From Bacilli bacterium (GTDB lineage: Bacteria > Bacillota_I > Bacilli_A > ML615J-28 > CAG-313), in the NCBI GenBank assembly GCA_900770645.1, contig CAAGKY010000026.1:1-9217 (forward strand): DNA of 9,217 nucleotides. Direction: 5' to 3'. Numbering within the stretch: the first letter of the stretch is position 1; each line of letters begins with the position of its first letter. Both the position numbers and the translations under genes were made by a program. Below are positions 1-5,534 of the stretch, piece by piece. The notes beneath the pieces were generated by a model that saw only the letters and a list, made by a program, of their open reading frames with translations, did no database searches and was not told where the DNA came from.

Positions 1-65
1 AGTGAAGAAGTATAGGGAGACCCTAAACTAATTCACTGGTATGGTTAAACCCTAAACTAATTCAC
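1..65. repeat. Three-copy 17-bp repeat: one inverted, two direct copies
   Basis: The 17-mer accctaaactaattcac occurs exactly at 20-36 and again at 49-65, separated by 12 bases. Positions 1-17 (agtgaagaagtataggg) match the reverse complement of 21-37 at 14 of 17 positions, so 1-37 can fold into a long imperfect hairpin with a 3-base loop. The window edge cuts off whatever lies to the left. The structure could be the end of a mobile element, an intergenic repeat, or part of the 3' end of an upstream transcript. No transposase or target-site duplication is visible to decide between these. Confidence 0.75.
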
Positions 66-74
66 ATAATCATT

Positions 75-110
75 ATAAAGTGCAATTTTTATTGCACTTT
101 ATTTTATTTT
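75..110 (+). terminator. Rho-independent terminator of an upstream unit
   Basis: A perfect 12-bp stem (75-86 with 91-102) encloses a TTTT loop and is followed by a T-rich run (attttatttt). The stem is AT-rich, as expected in this genome. The T-run is on the right, so it would stop + strand transcription entering from a gene left of the window. The left side lacks a comparable A-run, so it is probably not bidirectional. Confidence 0.75.
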
Positions 111-143
111 ATATACAAAGTTGTATTCGACCTTTAAGAATAA

Positions 144-177
144 TAAGTTTTAACTTAAGCTCTAAATAATATATAAT
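144..177 (+). promoter_or_regulatory. Promoter with operator-like palindrome for the small HTH gene
   Basis: The -10 box TATAAT is at 172-177 and a weak -35 TTTAAC is at 149-154, with a 17-bp spacer. The palindrome TAAGTT-TT-AACTTA at 144-157 covers the -35. Small XRE repressors commonly bind such dyads to control their own promoters, so autoregulation is plausible but inferred. A good ribosome binding site (GGAAGGTGA, 184-192) lies six bases before the gene's ATG. Confidence 0.55.
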
Positions 178-198
178 AGTAGTGGAAGGTGATACATT

Positions 199-357
199 AT
201 GCATATTAGTAAAGAACTAAAAGATATTAGAGAATTATTATCGTTGACTCAAGAAGATTTAGTATCTATTATAGGAGTTTTATTATATACTATAAGTAGA
301 TTAGAAAATGAAAAAAGAAATAAAAGAAATTATTTCTTTTCAAGAAAAATATTATAA
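199..357 (+). CDS. Very small XRE/Cro-CI-type helix-turn-helix protein, possibly truncated
   Basis: This 52-residue ORF has an ATG start, a strong Shine-Dalgarno site and its own promoter and terminator. It reads MHISKELKDIRELLSLTQED at the start, followed by a segment ending TISRLENEKR. This is the classic XRE pattern: a helix with R-x-L-L, the LTQEDL turn, a recognition helix ending in TISRLEN, and basic residues after it. Family members usually continue with at least one more helix, while this protein ends soon after the fourth helix position. A +1 reading near position 320 would replace the last residues with a longer charged tail ending at a TAG at 374-376, so a frameshifted longer ancestor is possible. 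It probably acts as a DNA-binding regulator of its own promoter; no other target can be named. The ORF is short, but motif, promoter and terminator agree. Confidence 0.7.
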   Translation: MHISKELKDIRELLSLTQEDLVSIIGVLLYTISRLENEKRNKRNYFFSRKIL

Positions 358-381
358 ATATAAAATTGAAAAGTAGATTAT

Positions 382-408
382 ACCACCACTAAAAAGCGGT
401 GGTTTTTT
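382..408 (+). terminator. Rho-independent terminator after the small HTH gene
   Basis: The arms 382-389 and 396-403 pair with one A-C mismatch around a six-base loop. The stem is GC-rich for this window (ACCACC with GGTGGT) and runs straight into six T residues (403-408). It separates the small regulator from murC. Confidence 0.85.
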
Positions 409-422
409 ATTCACCTTTTCTG

Positions 423-428
423 TATAAT
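423..428 (+). promoter_or_regulatory. Probable -10 box for murC
   Basis: A perfect TATAAT lies 28 bases before the murC start, just downstream of the preceding terminator, where a promoter is needed. No convincing -35 hexamer is present at the right distance, because that position falls in the terminator's 3' arm. The promoter may be weak or depend on the bases around the -10. Confidence 0.45.
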
Positions 429-444
429 TAACATAAATTACAAT

Positions 445-450
445 AGGTGA
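445..450 (+). promoter_or_regulatory. Ribosome binding site that sets the murC start at TTG 456
   Basis: AGGTGA lies five bases before TTG at 456, an ideal spacing. The in-frame GTG at 447 is inside this Shine-Dalgarno sequence, and no other site precedes it, so GTG 447 is unlikely to be the start. Confidence 0.7.
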
Positions 451-455
451 TTGTC

Positions 456-1715
456 TTGAAATATTATTTGGTTGGAATTAAAGGTACGGGAATGTCAGCA
501 CTTGCTTGTATGTTATATGATTTGGGTCACGAGGTAATAGGTAGTGATGTTTTGAAAAATTTTGGGTTTGAGGAAGGATTACAAAAAAGAAATATAAAAG
601 TTCTAGAATTTAATGATAATAATATAAAATCTGAATATGTATATATAATTGGTAATGCTTATAAAGAAGATTTTATTGAAGTAAAAGAAATTAAAAAACA
701 TGGTTATGAGTACTATTATTATCATGATTTTATATCTAAACTTGATGGTTTTCATATCGCAATATCAGGTACTCATGGTAAAACTACCACAACAAAAATG
801 ATTGCGGATATGTTAAGTGAAGAACCTATTTCATATCTTATTGGAACAGGTGAAGGTAATGGTAAAAAAGATTATAAATATCTAATATATGAAGCTTGTG
901 AATATCAAGATCATTTTCTTGCATATCATCCAGATATTTTAGTAATCAATAATATTGAACTAGATCATCCAGATTACTTTAATAGCATTAATGATGTTTA
1001 TAATTCATTTAAAAAACTTAGTAAACAGTCCCGAAAAGTGATAATCAATGTAAATGAAAAAATTAAAAAAGATGAGCATTTTATATGTTATGGAAATGAT
1101 AATTCAGAATATATTTACAAAATAATTGAAGAGAATCAAAATGGTTACATAATAGAAATAAATGGTGAAAAGTTTACATTACCATTCTTTGGGAAACATA
1201 TGATTAATAATTTTTTAAGCGCATATGTTGTATTAAAAATTATTGGTTATAATGATGATTATATTAAAGAAAGAATTCGTTATATAAAGCTTCCTAAACG
1301 AAGAATGGAAGAGGAAAAAATTGGTAAACAAATTATTATACAAGACTATGCACATCATCCAACTGAAATAAAATCATTATATGATTCAATAAGTCAAAAG
1401 TATCCAAATATTCCAATAACAGTTTTATTTCAACCTCATACATATTCTAGAACATTAGCTCTTAGTAGTTCATTTATTGCTTCTCTTTCTTTTTTTGATG
1501 AAGTATATGTTTTACCTACCTTTACATCTAGTAGAGAAGTCTATAACAAAACACTACAAAATCAAGTTGATAACATTTTTAAAGAATACAAAGGTGTAAA
1601 AACAATTGATGAAGTGTTGTTTAAAAAAGATAAACGAATATATGTTTTTTTAGGGGCAGGAGAGGTTTTTAGATATATTAAAAACTTGAAAAAATATATA
1701 CATGAAAACAATTAA
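456..1715 (+). CDS. murC: UDP-N-acetylmuramate--L-alanine ligase MurC
   Basis: MurC is the cytoplasmic ATP-dependent ligase that adds L-alanine to UDP-MurNAc, the first peptide-forming step of peptidoglycan precursor synthesis. Starting at TTG 456 gives 419 residues. The N-terminal UDP-binding domain begins KYYLVGIKGTGMSALA. The ATP P-loop GTHGKTTTT is at about residues 105-113. The central domain has EACEYQDHFL and NNIELDHPDYF, the form typical of Firmicute MurC. The C-terminal domain has QDYAHHPTEI and FQPHTYSRT. At 419 residues it is slightly shorter than many MurC proteins but all three domains are present. It appears monocistronic, flanked by a terminator upstream and a new promoter downstream. 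Isoleucine is very often ATA here, unlike the next two genes. Confidence 0.95.
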   Translation: MKYYLVGIKGTGMSALACMLYDLGHEVIGSDVLKNFGFEEGLQKRNIKVLEFNDNNIKSEYVYIIGNAYKEDFIEVKEIKKHGYEYYYYHDFISKLDGFHIAISGTHGKTTTTKMIADMLSEEPISYLIGTGEGNGKKDYKYLIYEACEYQDHFLAYHPDILVINNIELDHPDYFNSINDVYNSFKKLSKQSRKVIINVNEKIKKDEHFICYGNDNSEYIYKIIEENQNGYIIEINGEKFTLPFFGKHMINNFLSAYVVLKIIGYNDDYIKERIRYIKLPKRRMEEEKIGKQIIIQDYAHHPTEIKSLYDSISQKYPNIPITVLFQPHTYSRTLALSSSFIASLSFFDEVYVLPTFTSSREVYNKTLQNQVDNIFKEYKGVKTIDEVLFKKDKRIYVFLGAGEVFRYIKNLKKYIHENN

Positions 1716-1725
1716 TTTTATTTTC

Positions 1726-1762
1726 ATATTTTCTTGAAAATATTTTCATAAAGTGGTATAAT
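1726..1762 (+). promoter_or_regulatory. Strong sigma-A promoter with overlapping palindromic operator
   Basis: TTGAAA (1734-1739), a 17-bp spacer and TATAAT (1757-1762) preceded by TGG make a near-consensus extended -10 promoter. A perfect 14-bp palindrome, TGAAAATATTTTCA (1735-1748), covers the -35. A second dyad, ATATTTTC-TT-GAAAATAT (1726-1743), overlaps it. The 14-mer resembles the catabolite-responsive element (cre) bound by CcpA, but its centre is TA instead of the usual CG. Binding here would block RNA polymerase, so autoregulation by the LacI-family product is a reasonable inference. Confidence 0.8.
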
Positions 1763-1803
1763 AAGAATTGTAAAAGAACATTTTCGAAAGGAAGGTATAA
1801 TAT

Positions 1804-2811
1804 ATGAATCAAATTAAGATTTATGATGTTGCTGGAGCGGCGGGAGTATCACTTGCTACTGTTTCAAGAGTTTTAAATCATCCTGAAAAAGTACGTCCTG
1901 AAACTCGAGCTAAGATTGAAAAGATCATTAAAGAATTAGGATATAAACCGAACTTAAATGCCAAAGGTCTTGCAAGCTCTAAGTCAACAACAGTTGCTGT
2001 AGTAGTGCCAGAATTAACACGTAGTAGTGTTGCGGAAATGATTAATGGAATTGCGGATTGTGCCTCTAAGAGAGGTTACTTAATGCGTTTATTTGTTAAT
2101 AATCGTAATCGCGAAGCTGCAACAATCGCTAACGAACGTGAACTATGGGGAGACGTTATGGCCTCAGGAGTCGATGGTGTTCTTTATATCAATGATGAAA
2201 TCACTGAAGAACACTTAGATATTTTAAGTGAAGTAAGCGTTGATGTAGTATTAACTAACACTGTGTGTAAGGAACCAAGTTTCCCAAGTGTTGCAATCGA
2301 TTATAAAAAAGCTGCTTATGATATCACAAAAGAAATGATTAGCCGTGGTAATAAGAAAATATGGATGATTACTACTATCCGTAAATATATGGTTAATGAT
2401 TTAAAGGTTGAAGGATATCAAAAAGCAATGGAAGAAGCTGGACTTCAATCATATGTATTACAAGTATCTGGTAAAACTGAATTAAATGAACCAGCATATG
2501 AAGAAGCATTAAAAAATGATCACCCTGATGTTGCGATTGTTGTGCGTGACTCAATGGCGGTATCTTTTATTAATGTTGCGAGATTACAACATATTCACAT
2601 TCCTGATGAAATGCAAGTAATTGGTTTCCAAAATACAAGATATTCTGAATTATCTAGACCTAAACTTACATGCATTAATACACCAATTTATGAAATTGGT
2701 GAAAAGTCAATGGACTTATTAACAAAACTTATGGAACAAACTTTAGAAGAAGGAGAAGACTTACACGAAAACATTCCATATGAAGTTATATGGCGTGATT
2801 CAACAAAATAG
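1804..2811 (+). CDS. ccpA: LacI-family transcriptional regulator, CcpA-like
   Basis: The 335-residue protein has the length and layout of CcpA, the global carbon catabolite regulator of Firmicutes. Residues 5-25 form the helix-turn-helix (IYDVAGAAGVSLATVSRVLN), the hinge helix is near 50-60 (PNLNAKGLASSK), and a periplasmic-binding-protein-like core follows. CcpA-like stretches include VDGVLYINDEITEEH, VIGFQNTRYSELSRPKLT and PIYEIG, and the end RDSTK. Its place directly before tyrS recalls the ccpA region of Bacillus, where tyrS is also nearby. One point is odd: in my recalled alignment, the arginine of CcpA that contacts HPr-Ser46-P (about Arg303) is Asp304 here. It may therefore be a CcpA paralog or use another signal. 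The site AAAGGAAGG (1787-1795) supports the ATG start. The membership of the LacI family is secure; the ccpA name is less so. Confidence 0.9.
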   Translation: MNQIKIYDVAGAAGVSLATVSRVLNHPEKVRPETRAKIEKIIKELGYKPNLNAKGLASSKSTTVAVVVPELTRSSVAEMINGIADCASKRGYLMRLFVNNRNREAATIANERELWGDVMASGVDGVLYINDEITEEHLDILSEVSVDVVLTNTVCKEPSFPSVAIDYKKAAYDITKEMISRGNKKIWMITTIRKYMVNDLKVEGYQKAMEEAGLQSYVLQVSGKTELNEPAYEEALKNDHPDVAIVVRDSMAVSFINVARLQHIHIPDEMQVIGFQNTRYSELSRPKLTCINTPIYEIGEKSMDLLTKLMEQTLEEGEDLHENIPYEVIWRDSTK

Positions 2812-2825
2812 TAAGTATTGATATT

Positions 2826-4055
2826 ATGACGTTATATGAAGAGTTACAGTGGCGTGGTTTAATCCATGCTGTTACTGATGAAGGAGTAATTGAAAAACTT
2901 AATCGCGGAGAATTAACATTCTATTTAGGAGCTGACCCAACTGGAGATAGCTTACATGTTGGTCATATGTTAGTTTATCTATTCGCAAAACGATTAGAAA
3001 TGGTTGGAAATAAACCAATCTTCTTAATTGGTGGAGCAACAGGATCAATCGGAGACCCTAAACCTGGTGGAGAAAGACAATTATTATCTGCTGAACAAAC
3101 TGCACATAATGCAGAATGTTTACATAATCAAGTTTTAAATATGTTTAACTGCGAAATGGTTAATAACTATGATTGGACACACAATTTAGATATATTAACA
3201 TTCTTAAGAACATATGGTAAGTTCTTTAATGTTAACTATATGATTAACAAAGAAACAGTTAAAGCTCGTTTAGAAAGTGGAATTTCATATGCAGAATTCT
3301 CATATCAAATTTTACAAGCACTAGATTTTGAACACTTATATCGTACAAAAGGATGTCAATTACAAGTTGGTGGACAAGACCAATGGGGTAATATTACATC
3401 AGGGCTTGAATTAATTCGTAAAATGAATGGAGCAGATTCAGTCGCATATGGTATAACTGTACCTCTTGTAACTAAGAGTGATGGTACTAAATTTGGTAAG
3501 AGTGAGTCAGGTGCTGTATGGCTAGATCCTAAAAAAACATCACCATACCAATTCTACCAATTCTGGATTAACACAAGCGATCAAGATGTAGTTAAACGTT
3601 TAAAACAATTCACTTTCTTATCTAAAGAAGAAACTGAACAAGTAATTGCAGAATGGGAACAAGCTCCACATCAACGTTTAGCTCAAAAAGTTTTAGCTAA
3701 AGAAATTACAACTTTAGTTCATGGTAAAGAAGCATATGAACAAGCATTAAGAGTTACAGAAGCATTATTTAGTGGAAAAGTTCAAGAGTTAAGTTTAGAA
3801 GAAATTGAAATGGGATTTGAAGGAATTCCTTCTGTAGAACTTACTGAAGATACAAATATTGTTGATGCTTTAGTAATGGTAAAAGCTGCTTCTTCAAAAC
3901 GTGAAGCTCGTGAATTCATCCAAAATGGTGCAGTATTAATAAATGGAGTTCAAGAAAAATCATTAGAATTTACAATTTCAAAAGATAATGCACTAGGTGG
4001 TAAATACACAATTGTAAGACGTGGTAAGAAGAATTATTATCTTTTAAAACACTAA
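2826..4055 (+). CDS. tyrS: Tyrosyl-tRNA synthetase, bacterial type
   Basis: This class I aminoacyl-tRNA synthetase attaches tyrosine to tRNA-Tyr in the cytoplasm. The 409-residue product is of normal length. The N-terminus (EELQWRGLIHAVTD) aligns with usual TyrS starts. The HIGH-type motif is HVGH at 44-47, the tyrosine-binding QVGGQDQWGN is near 180-189, and the KMSKS-type loop is KFGKS at 222-226. The anticodon-binding helices follow, and a C-terminal S4 RNA-binding domain spans about 340-400 (ASSKREAREFIQNGAVLING). It starts 14 bases after the regulator's stop, so it is probably cotranscribed with it. No good Shine-Dalgarno sequence precedes the ATG, which suggests translation coupled to the upstream gene. 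There is no room for a T-box leader, the common control of tyrS in Firmicutes. Confidence 0.97.
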   Translation: MTLYEELQWRGLIHAVTDEGVIEKLNRGELTFYLGADPTGDSLHVGHMLVYLFAKRLEMVGNKPIFLIGGATGSIGDPKPGGERQLLSAEQTAHNAECLHNQVLNMFNCEMVNNYDWTHNLDILTFLRTYGKFFNVNYMINKETVKARLESGISYAEFSYQILQALDFEHLYRTKGCQLQVGGQDQWGNITSGLELIRKMNGADSVAYGITVPLVTKSDGTKFGKSESGAVWLDPKKTSPYQFYQFWINTSDQDVVKRLKQFTFLSKEETEQVIAEWEQAPHQRLAQKVLAKEITTLVHGKEAYEQALRVTEALFSGKVQELSLEEIEMGFEGIPSVELTEDTNIVDALVMVKAASSKREAREFIQNGAVLINGVQEKSLEFTISKDNALGGKYTIVRRGKKNYYLLKH

Positions 4056-4062
4056 TATGATT

Positions 4063-4093
4063 AAAGGTTCAAAGTATTTACTTTGAACCTTTT
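4063..4093 (+). terminator. Hairpin terminator after tyrS, overlapping the next promoter
   Basis: A perfect 12-bp stem (AAAGGTTCAAAG, 4063-4074, with 4081-4092) has a six-base loop and ends in only four T residues. The short T-run makes it a moderate terminator. Its 3' arm contains the -35 box of the cysK promoter. Confidence 0.75.
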
Positions 4094-4112
4094 ATGCATA
4101 TATCAGTATAAT
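4083..4112 (+). promoter_or_regulatory. Promoter for the cysK-cysE pair
   Basis: TTGAAC (4083-4088), an 18-bp spacer and TATAAT (4107-4112) fit sigma-A. The -35 lies in the terminator stem. A start about seven bases after the -10 would fall inside the Shine-Dalgarno stretch AAGGGGTGA (4116-4124), so the 5' leader would be only about ten bases. Confidence 0.65.
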
Positions 4113-4128
4113 AGTAAGGGGTGAAGAT

Positions 4129-4971
4129 ATGAAACAAGTTGGAAATACACCAATTGTTAAATATGAAAACTTATATTTTAAATTAGAAAATCAAAATCCT
4201 ACGGGTTCAATCAAAGACCGTGCTGCATACAATATTTTAAAATCACTTTTAAAAGAAAAAGCCATAAAAAAAGGAGATACTGTTGTTATATCAACAAGTG
4301 GGAATATTGGTATAGCAATAGCTTATTTTGGTAAAGAACTGGGATTAAAAGTAATTGTTACGATGCCAAGTAATATGAGTGTTGAAAGAATCAATTTACT
4401 TAAAAAATATGATGCAGAAGTAATACTAACTGATGCAACATTAGGAATGAAAGGAGCTAATGAGTTAGCTTTTAAAATTTCTAAAGAAAACAACTATTAT
4501 GAAATAAATCAATTTACAAGTATTTATAATCAAGAAGCTCACTTTGAAACAATGAAAGAAATACTTAAAGATTTAAGTGATGTAGATTATATTATATGTG
4601 GAATTGGTAGTGCAGGAACAATTAGTGGATTATCAAGATACATTAAAGAACATAATCTAAATATAAAAGTTATCGGTATTGAACCAGAAGAATCGGCTAT
4701 TATCACAAAAGGAATTAAAGGAGAGCACGCTATCCAAGGAATTGGCGCAGGTTTTATTCCTCCCCTTTTAAACCTAGAAAATATATACAAAATAGTTTGT
4801 GTTAAGAGTCTAGATGTATTAGAAGAATTCAAACATAAAAAAGAAATATCATTAGGATTATCATCTTGTGCTTGTTATTTGGTGGGTAAGGATTTACTTA
4901 TTAAAGAACCTGATAAAAAGATTTTGATAATCGTTGCTGATGGTGCTGATAGATATGGAGGTGTTAATTAA
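4129..4971 (+). CDS. cysK: Cysteine synthase (O-acetylserine sulfhydrylase)
   Basis: A PLP-dependent fold-type II enzyme that makes cysteine from O-acetylserine and sulfide. The N-terminal GNTPIV is typical of the family. The PLP-binding lysine is Lys29 in NPTGSIKDR, and the substrate-binding loop STSGNIG is at about 55-61. The glycine-rich phosphate-cradle loop, usually GTGTGGT-like, is GIGSAGTISG at 158-167, and IQGIGAGFIP follows at 202-211. At 280 residues it is somewhat shorter than the usual 300 or more, with a trimmed N-terminus. No in-frame alternative start exists upstream in the gap. It shares a TAATG overlap with cysE, the preceding step of the same pathway, which supports this assignment over other beta-family PLP enzymes. 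Confidence 0.9.
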   Translation: MKQVGNTPIVKYENLYFKLENQNPTGSIKDRAAYNILKSLLKEKAIKKGDTVVISTSGNIGIAIAYFGKELGLKVIVTMPSNMSVERINLLKKYDAEVILTDATLGMKGANELAFKISKENNYYEINQFTSIYNQEAHFETMKEILKDLSDVDYIICGIGSAGTISGLSRYIKEHNLNIKVIGIEPEESAIITKGIKGEHAIQGIGAGFIPPLLNLENIYKIVCVKSLDVLEEFKHKKEISLGLSSCACYLVGKDLLIKEPDKKILIIVADGADRYGGVN

Positions 4972-5489
4972 TGAAATACATAAATTTTATTAAAGCTCAT
5001 GACCCTGCTGCTTATTCTACCTTACAAGTATTATTTTTATATCCTAGTGTAAAAGCAATGTTTTGGTTTAGAGTAGCACACTTTTTATACAAAAAGAAGT
5101 TTAAATTTATTGCTTTATACTTGATGAATAGAGTAAAAAGAAAAACTGGTATTGAAATACACCCAATGGCTACAATTGGAAAAAACTTATTTATAGATCA
5201 TGGTGTAGGAGTAGTAATAGGTGAAACTGCCATTATTGGAGATAATTGTGTTATGTATCAAGGAGTAGTTCTTGGTGGGACTGGTAAAGAAAAAGGTAAA
5301 CGTCATCCAACTGTTAAAAATAATGTAATGTTAGGGGCAGGTTCTATTTTACTTGGAAATATTACAATCGGAAATGATGTAAAAATAGGAGCTAATACAG
5401 TTGTATTAGAAGATGTTGAAGATGGTCAGACAATAATTGGTATAAAAGGTAAAATAAAGAATTACTTAAAAGAAACTAATAATTTGTAA
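4971..5489 (+). CDS. cysE: Serine O-acetyltransferase, short form
   Basis: It acetylates L-serine with acetyl-CoA to give O-acetylserine, the substrate of cysK. The 172-residue protein has the N-terminal DPAA motif (11-14), then a left-handed beta-helix of hexapeptide repeats starting at GIEIHP (60-65). The catalytic histidine pair is visible as FIDHGVG (Asp76-His77) and GKRHPT (His112), and LGGTGKEKG matches the acetyl-CoA loop region. It lacks roughly the last 40 residues of Bacillus CysE and ends in Leu, whereas the C-terminal Ile of many family members docks in the CysK active site. The start overlaps the cysK stop by one base, and GGAGGTG lies seven bases before it inside cysK, so the pair is translationally coupled. 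Confidence 0.93.
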   Translation: MKYINFIKAHDPAAYSTLQVLFLYPSVKAMFWFRVAHFLYKKKFKFIALYLMNRVKRKTGIEIHPMATIGKNLFIDHGVGVVIGETAIIGDNCVMYQGVVLGGTGKEKGKRHPTVKNNVMLGAGSILLGNITIGNDVKIGANTVVLEDVEDGQTIIGIKGKIKNYLKETNNL

Positions 5490-5512
5490 AAAGATAAAAA
5501 AAGTGGTATAAT
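5484..5512 (+). promoter_or_regulatory. Promoter of the serine hydrolase operon
   Basis: TTGTAA (5484-5489), a 17-bp spacer and TATAAT (5507-5512) preceded by TGG form an extended -10 promoter. The -35 overlaps the cysE stop codon. The core AAAGTGGTATAAT is identical in 13 bases to that of the ccpA-like gene's promoter (1750-1762). No terminator follows cysE, so readthrough from cysK-cysE is also possible. Confidence 0.75.
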
Positions 5513-5534
5513 TAAAGCATTATGGAGGACTACC

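Noticed and set aside
20..65. Direct repeats as a CRISPR array
   Set aside because: There are only two direct copies of 17 bp with a 12-base gap and no cas genes; the sizes do not fit.
447..449. GTG as the murC start codon
   Set aside because: It lies within the AGGTGA ribosome site that is ideally spaced for TTG 456, and MurC homologs begin at about KYYLVGIKG.
1702..1732. Hairpin ATGAAAA / TTTTCAT as the murC terminator
   Set aside because: The stem is seven AT-rich pairs with a 12-base loop and a weak T-run; it overlaps the operator region and is not convincing.
4587..4832. Minus-strand ORF of 81 codons inside cysK
   Set aside because: It is opposite a well-supported gene and has no recognisable motif or family pattern.
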